29,511 bases of DNA from RGIG5057 sp036653755. GTDB lineage: Bacteria; Bacillota; Clostridia; TANB77; CAG-465. A program made the translations under genes and the position numbers. The notes under the pieces were generated by a model. That model ran no database searches, was not told the origin of the DNA, and was given only the letters and a program-made list of their open reading frames with translations. Numbering within the stretch: position 1 is the stretch's first letter; each line of letters opens with the position of its first letter. Of this stretch, positions 17,322 through 26,246 are shown one piece after another. Location of the stretch: the NCBI GenBank assembly GCA_036653755.1, contig JAVVTJ010000010.1:1-29511 (forward strand), given 5' to 3'.

Positions 17322-18104
17322 TTACTTTAAATAGAAATCTATATCTTTTTTAGTAGTAATACATGCAGAGCCACTTTTTATTAAATAATTTGAAAAATAT
17401 ACATCTTTATTATATATACTACCAGGAACTACTAATACATCTTTTCCTTGTTCTAAAAACATATCAACAATAACTCCTATTTTTATGTTATAACTTGCCT
17501 CAGTTACTAATAAAATATCAGAAACACCTGTTATATTATCATAATTTATATATGAATTCTTTTCAATTTTATCTGATATAACAAGTAAATTTTCTCTATC
17601 TATTTTTTGCATATATGGAAGATATAGTATATTTGTAAACACATTTAAATTATAATCAACTATTGCAATATCTTTATATATTAAATAATTACAAAAATCA
17701 TTATATATACATGAATCTTTTATTCCACTATACACCATTATTTTATTTTTATTTAATATAGATTTATCCCCATATATAAATAATAACAAAGGTGGATTAA
17801 ATACGTTTTTTAAATTTATTGGATAATTTTTAGAATTAATAGTTAGAATTTTAATATTTTCTTTATTTAATTTTGAATAAAAAACTTCTGATTTTTCTTT
17901 TAAAACAGGATCAATTAAATTTAAATAAATTATATAATTAATATATACATTATTTAAATTTAAATATTTGAAAAACTTATCTTTATTTTTCGATAAATTA
18001 TATAACTCAAATACATTTTTAAAAATTTTACATAAATTTATATATGTAAAATAATCCATATTAACACATTGGCTAAGCCATAGATATATCTTTTCTTCTT
18101 TCAT
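17322..18104 (-). CDS. dprA: Divergent DprA/Smf-like protein
   Basis: DprA loads RecA onto incoming single-stranded DNA. This 260-residue protein keeps the family's second half: NYPINLKNVFNPPLLLFIYG matches the YPxxLxxxxxPPxxLfxxG entry to the Rossmann domain, and LLVTEASYNIKIG with DVLVVPGSIYN and NYLIKSGSACI matches the conserved C-terminal blocks. The GSR-x-x-S-x-Y-G motif that follows the entry in typical DprA is replaced by YSGIKDSCIY, so the basic residue expected to contact DNA is missing. It is also shorter than usual (about 290-370). I use the ATG at 18104, because AAGGGTG lies just upstream; another ATG at 18125 is too early for that site. The frame is intact. It may be a specialised or decaying homologue. 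Confidence 0.75.
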   Translation of the reverse strand: MKEEKIYLWLSQCVNMDYFTYINLCKIFKNVFELYNLSKNKDKFFKYLNLNNVYINYIIYLNLIDPVLKEKSEVFYSKLNKENIKILTINSKNYPINLKNVFNPPLLLFIYGDKSILNKNKIMVYSGIKDSCIYNDFCNYLIYKDIAIVDYNLNVFTNILYLPYMQKIDRENLLVISDKIEKNSYINYDNITGVSDILLVTEASYNIKIGVIVDMFLEQGKDVLVVPGSIYNKDVYFSNYLIKSGSACITTKKDIDFYLK

Positions 18105-18123
18105 GTTATCACCCTTAAGTAAC

Positions 18124-18152
18124 ATTATATCATTATATTAAACTACTTACAA
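18124..18152 (-). promoter_or_regulatory. Probable promoter of the dprA-like gene
   Basis: Minus strand: TTGTAA (18147-18152), 17-bp spacer, TATAAT (18124-18129), with a very short leader to the ATG at 18104. A second candidate about 50 bp upstream (TTGTCG, 17 bp, TATAAT) could also serve. Confidence 0.6.
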
Positions 18153-18221
18153 TTATTTTAATATATAACATATACATTATACAAAACTAGTATGTTTTCG
18201 ACAAAAATTAAAGTACTATAA

Positions 18222-18283
18222 TATTAATAAAAAGCACCTATTCAACTTAAAAATTTAAGTTAAATAAATGCTTTTTATTAATA
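18222..18283 (-). terminator. Strong intrinsic terminator
   Basis: A 15-bp perfect outer stem (18222-18236 / 18269-18283; core AAAAAGCA/TGCTTTTT) encloses an inner 8-bp stem AACTTAAA/TTTAAGTT (18244-18261). It lies just after the membrane-protein gene and should end the long right-hand array. Confidence 0.85.
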
Positions 18284-18292
18284 AAGTTCGCA

Positions 18293-18736
18293 CTATTTTA
18301 TATACTTTTCAACTACTTTATTTATTTTATCATACAAATTATTATCATATTCATATAAATTTTTAAAATTATCATTTGCAACAATTTCTTTTGGTTTTAT
18401 TGCAATTTTACATACAGTTTTTAATTTATTATTTATTATTTCTAGTTTTATATAGTCACCTTTTAAAGTGCCATTACATCCTTTAATTTTTGTGTTGCCT
18501 ATTTCTTGAACTAAATATGATACATCATTAAAGTCTGATATATTAGCTATTTCATTATCTGACTTATCTGAAACTTTTACATTAATATTTAATAAATCCG
18601 ATTCAATGCTATATACTTGTTTAAAGAAATCTGTACTATTAATTAAAATTTTTGCAGTAGGCAATGAAAAAATACAAACAAATACAACAATTACTAAAAT
18701 AATAATAAATAAAGTAATCATAAAATTACTATCCAA
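18293..18736 (-). CDS. Small membrane-anchored protein of unknown function
   Basis: I do not recognise this 147-residue protein. Residues about 6-28 form one strongly hydrophobic helix, followed by a soluble domain with no Cys-rich or catalytic motif that I can name; an N-in, C-out anchor is likely. The start is probably the TTG at 18734-18736, with AAGGAG 9-10 nt upstream; an ATG five codons later is the alternative. It follows the DtxR-like gene by 42 nt and is the last gene before the strong terminator, so it is probably co-expressed with that regulator. Confidence 0.75.
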   Translation of the reverse strand: MDSNFMITLFIIILVIVVFVCIFSLPTAKILINSTDFFKQVYSIESDLLNINVKVSDKSDNEIANISDFNDVSYLVQEIGNTKIKGCNGTLKGDYIKLEIINNKLKTVCKIAIKPKEIVANDNFKNLYEYDNNLYDKINKVVEKYIK

Positions 18737-18778
18737 ATTAACCAGCTCCTTTTATAGATATTGTACAATCCAATATAT

Positions 18779-19270
18779 TTATTTACAATATATTTTTTTA
18801 GTAAGATTTGCTTTATTTTTAATTCTATTTTTAGCGGTAATTTTTACGCAACTTTTACAAGCATCACTTTGTGGATTATAATTACAGTCAAGCTTACCTA
18901 CATCAATTATACAATTAATATACTTTTCTAATTTATTAATTGTATCTTCTGAAATTGAATGTTTCATACTTTTTGCCTCTTGCTCTGCTACATTACTATC
19001 CACTTCTAACACATTAACTAAAAAGGCTTTTATAGTATTGTGCCTCTTTAATATATCAGTTGCAACTTCTGTACCAATTTTAGTTAATTTAATATCTCCA
19101 TAATTTTCATAATCAATAAGTAATTTTAATTTTAATGTTTTAATTGCTCTATTTACACTTGATTTAGAAACATTAAGTGTTTCTGCAATATCAGTAACTC
19201 TTGCAAAAGAATTTTTCATAATTAAAACATAAATTGCTTTTAAATATTCTTCCAAAGAAGCAGTAACCAT
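18779..19270 (-). CDS. DtxR/MntR-family metal-dependent regulator
   Basis: Regulator of 163 residues. The N-terminal winged helix (SLEEYLKAIYVLIMK, then TDIAETLNVSKSSVNRAIKTL) and the metal-binding/dimerisation helices (ILKRHNTIKAFLVNVLEVD, EQEAKSMKHSISEDTINKLEKYI) are typical. One ligand position is unusual: the Glu-His pair of classic members reads Lys-His here. The C-terminal tail has several Cys (LDCNYNPQSDACKSC), so an alternative metal or thiol site is possible. It lacks an SH3-like third domain. The start is ATG with a GGGGGAG ribosome site that touches the left arm of the 107-bp repeat element. It lies downstream of thioredoxin-ccdA, which fits metal or redox control, but no operator could be assigned. 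Confidence 0.9.
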   Translation of the reverse strand: MVTASLEEYLKAIYVLIMKNSFARVTDIAETLNVSKSSVNRAIKTLKLKLLIDYENYGDIKLTKIGTEVATDILKRHNTIKAFLVNVLEVDSNVAEQEAKSMKHSISEDTINKLEKYINCIIDVGKLDCNYNPQSDACKSCVKITAKNRIKNKANLTKKIYCK

Positions 19271-19282
19271 ATTTTCTCCCCC

Positions 19283-19389
19283 TTAGGGCTAGCTTTGTAA
19301 AATTTAAATACTATTATATTATACAAAGTTAAGCCTATTATTTTATATTAATAATGTCAAAGCTACAAATTTTACAAAGCTAGCCCTAA
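19283..19389. mobile_element. 107-bp perfect inverted-repeat element
   Basis: Bounded by 23-bp perfect inverted repeats (19283-19305 and 19367-19389) with the arm TTAGGGCTAGCTTTGTAAAA plus TTT. The AT-rich centre contains a decayed internal arm-like stretch (ACAAAGTTAAGCCT at 19323-19336). It exactly fills the gap between the ccdA stop codon, which overlaps its right edge (19386-19388), and the dtxR-like ribosome site. Minus-strand TTGACA and TATAAT hexamers occur inside but not at standard spacing. Confidence 0.8.
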
Positions 19390-20093
19390 AATGCAACATA
19401 TAATAAGTAAAGAGCCATTATTAAAGTTATTACCCCAAATATTGTTTTTAATACTTTACCTATTTTCATATACTTATCACTTACAGCTAATTTATTTATT
19501 GCTTCTAGTGATGTTCCAGCAAGAAGTATTACTGCGCAATGTCCAAGTGAATAAACTGCCATAAGTATTGCACCTAGTAATATATTTCCTTGTTGTGATG
19601 TATATGCAAGTATTACTGCTAATGCTGGTGTTGAACATGGTGAATCAAATATACCACCTAATATTCCTAAGAAAAATGCTCCTAAAAAGCCTTTTCTTAA
19701 TTTTGGTGTATAACAATGTTCATGGTGATGCTCATCTTTATGTCCTATTATTCCAAATAATTGCAATGTAACAAATATAAGTATTGCTGCTAATATAAAG
19801 TACCATACACTACCATATAATTTTAATCTATCTCCTATTACAACAGAGAAAATTCCAAGCGTTGTAAATGTAACTATTATTCCTATTGAAAAAAATATAC
19901 TATATAACCAACTTTTTTTATTTGTACAGTCTTTACATTCTGTTCCTACATAACCAATTATTAAAGGTAGCGTTGCTAAACTACACGGACTGAATGATGA
20001 TACTAGTCCCGCTATTAATGCTATTGCTAACCCTAAAAAAATATTTTGATTTAAAATTGTACCTAAATTTTCTAAAATTTCCATTATTTCCAT
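19386..20093 (-). CDS. ccdA: CcdA-like thiol-disulfide membrane transporter
   Basis: Polytopic membrane protein of 235 residues moving reducing equivalents from cytoplasmic thioredoxin to extracytoplasmic thiol proteins. Six hydrophobic segments are visible. The two redox Cys lie in the conserved helix-breaking motifs SSFSPCSLATLP (about 31-42) and GGIFDSPCSTPALA (about 146-159). The loop before the second motif is His-rich (HKDEHHHEHC), unusual for this family. The start overlaps the thioredoxin-like gene in a TAATG junction, so the two are translationally coupled and should act together. The TAG stop lies on the edge of the palindromic element. Confidence 0.9.
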   Translation of the reverse strand: MEIMEILENLGTILNQNIFLGLAIALIAGLVSSFSPCSLATLPLIIGYVGTECKDCTNKKSWLYSIFFSIGIIVTFTTLGIFSVVIGDRLKLYGSVWYFILAAILIFVTLQLFGIIGHKDEHHHEHCYTPKLRKGFLGAFFLGILGGIFDSPCSTPALAVILAYTSQQGNILLGAILMAVYSLGHCAVILLAGTSLEAINKLAVSDKYMKIGKVLKTIFGVITLIMALYLLYVAF

Positions 20094-20554
20094 TATTTAT
20101 TACTCCATTTTTCTATAAATTCTTTAAGTTTTTCTTCACTTACTACACCTTGTATACTATCTTTTTTATTTCCATCTTTATCAACTGCAATAAATGTTGG
20201 TGTAGCATATATATTATATTTATTTGCCACTGCCCCATCTTTATCTATATCAATAACTTTAAATCCAGTTTTATCTTTATACTCTTTTTTAAGTTTATCA
20301 AATATAGGGTTCATTTGAGTGCAATAATAGCAAAAATTAGATGTAAAATTGTATATTGTATACTCATGTACTTCTTCAATGTTTTCATGACCATGATCAT
20401 GATTATGACTATGATTATGTTCAGTACAATTTGGATCAATACAATCGCTTTCTATATCTCCATTTATTTGTTTGAGCACAAATACTCCTACAACTAATAT
20501 TACTATTATACCAATTATTATATATGATTTGTTATTTTTAATTTTCTCTAACAT
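20093..20554 (-). CDS. Membrane-anchored thioredoxin-like protein with His-rich linker
   Basis: Protein of 153 residues. One membrane helix (about 11-27) precedes an extracytoplasmic part. A short linker, DCIDPNCTEHNHSHNHDHGH, holds two Cys and six His; then comes a thioredoxin fold with the active site FCYYC (about 74-78) and the cis-Pro loop YATPTFI. The CxxC and the neighbouring ccdA gene suggest a disulfide reductase or carrier recharged by CcdA. The His/Cys linker looks like a soft-metal site (Zn, Cu or Ni). The ATG is preceded by GAGGAG next to the addB stop codon, so it probably shares a transcript with addB. Confidence 0.9.
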   Translation of the reverse strand: MLEKIKNNKSYIIIGIIVILVVGVFVLKQINGDIESDCIDPNCTEHNHSHNHDHGHENIEEVHEYTIYNFTSNFCYYCTQMNPIFDKLKKEYKDKTGFKVIDIDKDGAVANKYNIYATPTFIAVDKDGNKKDSIQGVVSEEKLKEFIEKWSNK

Positions 20555-20566
20555 TTTTTACTCTCC

Positions 20567-23500
20567 TCAACATAAATTTTCTTTTCTACAAATACTACCA
20601 AATTCACAATATTCACATTGTTTTGTTTTTTTATTTGGTAGTATACCAATATTTCCAGATAAAATATCTATGCCAATGTTTTTTAATATACTGCCTACTT
20701 CCATGCATAAAGCAGAAAACTCATTTGCATCTAATAATTTATTACTTTTTTTATCACTATTTACTGTTCTAGCAGATATATCTAGCAAGCGTTCATCTCC
20801 ATCTAATTTGTTATCCATAAGATTTAAAACTTCTATATCTTTTAAAAATATACCTTTCATTCTTAAACTTTCTGTCAATGCTTTTTTTAATCTTACATCA
20901 TCTTGTGTATAATTTTGCAAATTAACTAATTTATCTGATAGTGTAAAATACATCATTCCAGCCGGAAATACTTTTTCTTCTTTAATATTACTTATAAAGG
21001 AAGACAAATATGTAATAAGTTGAAGTGATAATCCTTCTTTTATATCATCTAATTTTAAATCTTTTGATGATGATTTATAATCAACTATCCTTGCATATGT
21101 AACATCATTTAATTTCATAGTATCTACTCTATCAATTTTTCCAATTATATACATTATACTACTATTGTCAAGCTTTATTTGTATCGGTGCAAACATACTA
21201 CCTTCTTTAAATTCAATCTCATAACCATACGGAACAAATTTACTTTGATTAAAACTTTGTGCAACAGTCATTATAACTTTATTCATTGTATTTTTAAGCT
21301 TTTGTTTTAAAATAGCATATTTTATGTTTTCTTTATGTTTTACAAAAGTAGTCTCAAGCTGAGCCTCTATAATTTCATCTAACACTACAATATATTTATC
21401 TTTATCAATTAGTATTTCTTGCCATGCTATCTTATTTTCAAATAAATATATTGAAAATTTTTCTAATACATTATGCATAAAACTACCAGTATCTAAACTT
21501 GTTATATTAAATATTTTTCTTTCATTTAATTTAAGACCATATTTAAGAAAATATGAAAATGGACATTTTTTAAATAATTCTAATCTAGATACAGACGTTG
21601 TAAATTTTTCTCCATTAATTTTAGTTATAGTTTTTTCACTTAATTTATCTGCTACTCTCACATATTTTATAATATCATTAAAACTACCATTTTCTACAAC
21701 ATATTTATATAACACAATCATTTCATCAGTTATTTCTTCATTTAAGCTAACTAAATACATTAGTCTTTCAAAAGCAGCTTTTTTAGAATATACTTCTGAT
21801 TTTTTAGTTTCATCATTTGTAACTGTTCCTAAAACATCAATATCTACTAACTGCTGAATGTCCGAAATTAATGAAGAAGGTCTAAGAGATTTTCCAGATA
21901 CATCTGATGATGAAAATGAAAAATATAACCCACATTTAGCATCTTTTAAATGTTCTGATATATTATATAACTGCATATTTATTTTAGATAATGATGTTTC
22001 TTTAAACTTTATATTCAAAGTATTTAACTTTCCAAGTTCTCTATCGCCAAAAAATATATCATCTTCTATTTTTTTAGGAAGTTTATCTTCATTTACTCCT
22101 ACAAAAAATATATATGGTATTTCTCCTGATTTAGAGCTATTAATATCAAGAACTTGTACTTCATCAATAGTAGGTGGAATTCCTTTTACTGCAACATCTT
22201 TTAAAGCATACTTAAAAACTTTTTCAAACTCTACTATCCCAATTTTATCATTTTCATAAACTTTAACAATACTATTAAACATTAAGCAAATATTATCCCA
22301 CATTTGATGTCCAACATTTCCTATATACTTAGTACTAGGAGAATCACTATTTTTCATTTCATTTATAACAGATGTGTAATTAGTCAAAACTTCTGAATTT
22401 ACTAAATTTTCATATATATTATTTACTATTTCAATAGTTGTATGTTTTTCTTCAAAAAAAAGACGACTTTTAGAAAATATAGTTAAAAGTTTTTCTCTAA
22501 TTAAATTTAATTTTTCTAAATCATATAAAATGCCATTGTTAGTGTTGTTATAATAAAAAACTTTTTCAAATTTATATCTGTCTATATTAAATTCCAAACA
22601 ATAATTTTCTAAATATGAAATTTCTTCAAATGTTAAATTATTTAAATTATATTTAAGTAATTCAAATACAGTTTCTCTTTTATATCCGCTTTTACAAACT
22701 TCTATGTATTTCAAAATATATTTAGTTAAAATATTTGAATCTAACGATATTTTTGAATCAATATATACTGGTATATTATACTCATACAATGTTTTACTTA
22801 TTATATATGAATATTCCTCTATGGCAGATGTATATATAGCAAAATCTTTAAAACGGTATCCCTGTCTTACTTTATTAGATATATCTTTTGCAATGTTTTC
22901 TACTTCCATATACATATTAGACCATAAGTTTATATTTATATTTTGTGATTTAATTTTATTAAAATTATCTTCAATAAATAAATTATTTGCTAAATATTTT
23001 ATATCTGCTTTTGCATTTGAATAGTTACATCTTAAAAAACAAGTATCAACTTTTTGATTAAATTTTTTAGCACATTTAAGAAGTGATAAAATAGTATAGT
23101 TTGGAGTAGTAAATATATTTTCGTTTTCTGATATAAGTAAGTTTGAAAGTTCATTTATATTTATATCCTTATATTTACTTGCTATATCTGTTGTTACTGC
23201 AAATGTTAAATTAAAGCCAAGTTTAAACAAAAGCTTTATAAACTTAAATTCATGTGTGGTAAAATTATTATATGAATCAAAATATATGCTAGTATTACTT
23301 ATACTAGCTGCATCAATATTTTCTTCATAAAACTTCAAAAACATATCTGTTTCATCTATTTCATCAATATACTTTTCTTTTGTACATTCAATATATTTTT
23401 TATACACATTAGTTATTTCTTTTAGTTTGTATTCAAGTAATTTATCACTTATTTGTATATTTTCTATCATTTTGACATCTAATTCTTCTTTTTTAAATAT

Positions 23501-23873
23501 ATCCATATATATGTTTAAATTTTCTAAAAAGCCATCTTTATTTTTAACTTTATTAAACATTTTAAATAAATTAGGGTTGTTTATTATAACTCGGCTTAAA
23601 ATAAGTTTTCTATCTAATTTTGAAATATATTTGTTGCTGTCTTCGATTTTATATTCACTTAAATAGTCTTTTATATACGAAGAAATTGTAGTAATATTAA
23701 TGTCAATTATACCAGATTTTTTTTGAAAAGCTATGTAGTTTTCTTCTGATAAAACCCTCATTTGAGAAGGTACAAAGTATATGACTTTTTTTCCTAAGCT
23801 GATGTCTTTATCCATTCTATCAAAAATACATTTAGACTTTCCCGTCTTTCCGAAGTCCTAATACTAAATTCAT
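20567..23873 (-). CDS. addB: AddB nuclease-helicase subunit, with a 1-nt frameshift near the start
   Basis: AddB is the partner of AddA in the double-strand-break-processing AddAB complex. The main frame (20567-23815, 1082 residues) has the RecB-like nuclease core (VDYKSS block near 930) and the Fe-S cysteines: KKCPFSYFLKYGL near 750 and the C-terminal C-x2-C-x5-C cluster. It opens at MDKDISLGKK, past the expected N-terminus. The missing part lies just upstream: ATG 23871-23873, with an AAGGAG site, gives MNLVLGL in another frame and stops at 23832. A +1 shift at CTT (23853-23855) joins it to GKTGKSKCIFDRM, restoring a Walker A motif G-x4-GKS. The mismatch could be a mutation, a sequencing error or programmed frameshifting. 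addA is not in the window. Confidence 0.88.
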
Positions 23874-23888
23874 ATTATTTCACTCTCC

Positions 23889-23962
23889 TTAGGGCTAGCT
23901 TTGTAAAATTTTCACGTAGCACTTTACTACGATATATTTTCGCAATTTTTGTGCGTAGACTA
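23889..23962. repeat. Palindromic repeat arm between scpB and addB
   Basis: A complete 23-nt arm lies at 23889-23911, touching the addB ribosome site. The expected inverse arm is degraded; AATTTTTGTGCGTAGACTA (23945-23963), overlapping the scpB stop codon, is the best candidate. In between is a small hairpin, CGTAG/CTACG. Confidence 0.6.
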
Positions 23963-24556
23963 CTCCTGTTTTTCTTCTGCTATTTTTTCTACTTCATTTT
24001 CTTCATTGGAAGTTTCTTCTATATCATTAATCATAAGTTGCTCATCTTTTAATTTGATCTCATTAAAATTAGGAAGCTCTTCTACACTTTTTATTCCACA
24101 GTTTTTAAGAAATTCTTTTGTTACAGAATATATTGCTGGTCTTCCTGGTAAATTAAGTCTTGCTATTTCTTCAACAAGGCCACATTCTAGTAATCTACCG
24201 ACTGCAAAGTCACTACTAACTCCACGTATTTTTTCTATTTCAGTTTTTGTGATTTTAGGGTTATATGCAATTATTGTTAAAGTTTCAATAGCAGCAGGTG
24301 ATAAATTTTGTCTTTTTGTATTTTCAACAAATAAATTTACATATTCATAATATTTGCTATTTGTAACAAGTTGAACGCTATCTTGAACTTTAACAAAAGT
24401 TATTGCTGAATTTTTGTTATATTTTTCTTCTAGGTATATAACTGCCTTTTCAATATTTGCTATATCAACTTTTAGTACTCTTGACAATTCGTCTAGACTT
24501 ATATCTCTTCCTAGTGCAAATAATACTGCCTCTACAATCTCATTTATATTTTCCAT
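23960..24556 (-). CDS. scpB: Segregation and condensation protein B
   Basis: ScpB is the winged-helix kleisin partner of the SMC-ScpAB condensin. The 198-residue protein has both winged-helix units; the hallmark second one reads LSPAAIETLTIIAYNPKITKTEIEKIRGVSSD, then LNLPGRPAIYSVTKEFL. A charged, Glu-rich C-terminal tail (about 170-198) extends past the domain. scpA is not in the window. The gene begins 2 nt after the rpe stop, with a GGAG site somewhat far away (about 13 nt), so coupling to rpe is likely. Its stop codon overlaps a degraded repeat arm. Confidence 0.95.
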   Translation of the reverse strand: MENINEIVEAVLFALGRDISLDELSRVLKVDIANIEKAVIYLEEKYNKNSAITFVKVQDSVQLVTNSKYYEYVNLFVENTKRQNLSPAAIETLTIIAYNPKITKTEIEKIRGVSSDFAVGRLLECGLVEEIARLNLPGRPAIYSVTKEFLKNCGIKSVEELPNFNEIKLKDEQLMINDIEETSNEENEVEKIAEEKQE

Positions 24557-24558
24557 AA

Positions 24559-25251
24559 CTATTTTTCAACTCCATTTATAACATTTTCTATTTGTGATAT
24601 TTTTATTTCTAACTCATTACTGTCTTTTGTAAAATAGCTTCCGATAACAAAACTGTCTACTCCAAGATTACATGGATTAGTAATAGTATCAATGTTTATT
24701 CCACCATCTATTTGGACGATTTTATTCATGTTTTTAGCAATACTTATTTTTTCATTTACTTTATTCATATATGTTTGTCCACCATAGCCTGGTTCTACGC
24801 TCATTACTAAAATTAAATCACAAAGTTTTGAATAATTAAATAGCTTTCTAACATCGGTATCTGGTTTTACTGATATACCAATACTAAATGGTCTATCTGC
24901 CTCTTTTTTAATTTCATTTAGCAGTTCTAAATTCTTATACAGATTTTCTGACTCATAATGTATAGTAATATTATTTGCACCAAGATTATATGCTTTTTTA
25001 ATCCACATTTCAGGATCACTCACCATCAAATGTACATCAATGAAAAATTGATACTTTAGGGCTAGCTTTGTAAAATTTAAATCTATTCCATTAGCAAGTA
25101 CAAAATCTCCATCCATAACATCAAAATGAATAATTATATTATCTAAATTAAGTTTGGCTTTTATATCACACATTTTTTTTAAAAAACTTTCTACATCTTT
25201 TACATCTAATATTGATACAGAAATAGTCTTTCTATTTAATAAAATATTCAT
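24559..25251 (-). CDS. rpe: Ribulose-phosphate 3-epimerase with a repeat-encoded segment
   Basis: TIM-barrel enzyme interconverting ribulose-5-P and xylulose-5-P. The 230-residue product shows ISVSIL, the metal-binding HFDVMDG, IDVHLMV, the phosphate-site region MSVEPGYGGQTYM, and QIDGGI. It is divergent: VNPG is VEPG, and the final phosphate loop reads FVIGSYF. Residues 59-66, NFTKLALK, are encoded in frame by a full copy of the dispersed repeat (25056-25078), between MDGDFV and FIDVHLMV. The spacing between these blocks is near normal, so the repeat replaced native sequence more than lengthening it. The start is the ATG at 25251, with AGGTG 9 nt upstream; a GTG at 25263 lies within that site. 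It follows rsgA in the usual Firmicutes order. Confidence 0.9.
   Translation of the reverse strand: MNILLNRKTISVSILDVKDVESFLKKMCDIKAKLNLDNIIIHFDVMDGDFVLANGIDLNFTKLALKYQFFIDVHLMVSDPEMWIKKAYNLGANNITIHYESENLYKNLELLNEIKKEADRPFSIGISVKPDTDVRKLFNYSKLCDLILVMSVEPGYGGQTYMNKVNEKISIAKNMNKIVQIDGGINIDTITNPCNLGVDSFVIGSYFTKDSNELEIKISQIENVINGVEK
25056..25078. repeat. Palindromic repeat arm inside the rpe coding region
   Basis: An exact single copy of the dispersed arm (TTAGGGCTAGCTTTGTAAAA plus TTT) in frame within rpe. No inverse arm is nearby. It is the only copy in the window fully inside a coding sequence. Confidence 0.8.
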
Positions 25252-25267
25252 ATTCAAATACACCTAC

Positions 25268-26158
25268 TTACTTTTTATATTTTATATTATCTTTTTGCTT
25301 AAGAATCGTATAGATCTCATTATATCTAGCATATCTGTCTTTATCAATTGCGCCTTTACTAGCAGCCAGCTTTACATTACACTCTTGAAGACCTTCATTT
25401 GTATGACTGCAATCTTGATATTTACACACAATATCTTTAAATTCAGGATAATAGTTTTTAAGTTCTTTATATTCTATATCAAAAAGTTCGTAACTTGAAA
25501 ATCCAGGTGTATCTAATATATATGTACCAGTTTCAAGCGAATATATCTTTACATATTTAGTCGTATGTTTGCCTCTATTTATTTTAGCAGTAAGCGCGCC
25601 TACTTCAATATTAAATAAGTTTTCTCCTAAAAGTTTAGTTATAACAGATGACTTTCCAACGCCAGAATTACCTGAAAATGCTGAAGTTTTATTTTTTAAT
25701 ACATCTCTTAACTTATCTAATCCGATATTTTTATTGCTACTAATTTCAACTATTTTAAAAAATCTATATGCGGTCTTAATATATTCAAGCTCAATTTTAA
25801 GTTCATCATTTAACAAATCAACTTTGCTTATACAAATAACCGGAATTATATTTTTAGAAATGCACAAAACTAGCTGCTTGTCTAAAAGAGTATAGTCTGG
25901 TTTTGGCATATCAATAGACACGCAGAGTATCATTTGGTCTATGTTAGCAACTGGTGGTCTAATTACCATATTCTTTCGTTTGATTAAACCATTTATAACA
26001 AAAGTATCATAACTTTGAATGATTGTAACAATGTCCCCAACATATATTTTTGTTTTTTTCATATTACCACATAAAATAGCAGTATGAAGAGCACTATGCT
26101 CTTCATCTACCACAATATATTTATCCATAAGAATCTCTATAATTTTAGCACTTATCAA
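25268..26158 (-). CDS. rsgA: Small-subunit biogenesis GTPase RsgA
   Basis: Circularly permuted GTPase that checks late maturation of the 30S subunit. The 296 residues show an N-terminal OB fold, then GTPase motifs in permuted order: G4 ISKVDLL (about 120), G1 GNSGVGKSS (about 165), and G3 DTPGFSS (about 215). The C-terminal zinc knuckle reads CKYQDCSHTNEGLQEC. The start is a TTG (26156-26158) with AAGGAG 6 nt upstream; no ATG lies near the expected N-terminus. The ribosome site touches a repeat arm. The gene sits between prkC and rpe, the classic Firmicutes order. Confidence 0.95.
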   Translation of the reverse strand: MISAKIIEILMDKYIVVDEEHSALHTAILCGNMKKTKIYVGDIVTIIQSYDTFVINGLIKRKNMVIRPPVANIDQMILCVSIDMPKPDYTLLDKQLVLCISKNIIPVICISKVDLLNDELKIELEYIKTAYRFFKIVEISSNKNIGLDKLRDVLKNKTSAFSGNSGVGKSSVITKLLGENLFNIEVGALTAKINRGKHTTKYVKIYSLETGTYILDTPGFSSYELFDIEYKELKNYYPEFKDIVCKYQDCSHTNEGLQECNVKLAASKGAIDKDRYARYNEIYTILKQKDNIKYKK

Positions 26159-26169
26159 ATTAATCTCCT

Positions 26170-26220
26170 TTAGGGCTAGCTTTGTAAAATTTTCAAAACA
26201 ATTTTAAAACCAGCTTTTAA
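26170..26220. repeat. Partly decayed palindromic repeat between prkC and rsgA
   Basis: Left arm intact (26170-26192) next to the rsgA ribosome site. A degraded inverse arm, AATTTTAAAACCAGCTTTTAA, follows about 7 nt later at 26200-26220, so this was once a short hairpin element like the one at 29098. Confidence 0.65.
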
Positions 26221-26246
26221 TAACTATAACTTTACTATTACTGTAA

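Noticed and set aside
19994..20497. 167-codon plus-strand frame
   Set aside because: Phe/Ile-rich antisense shadow of the thioredoxin-like and ccdA genes, both of which have clear family motifs.
20472..20912. 146-codon plus-strand frame
   Set aside because: Antisense shadow of the AddB C-terminus; it would disrupt a region with conserved Fe-S cysteines on the other strand.
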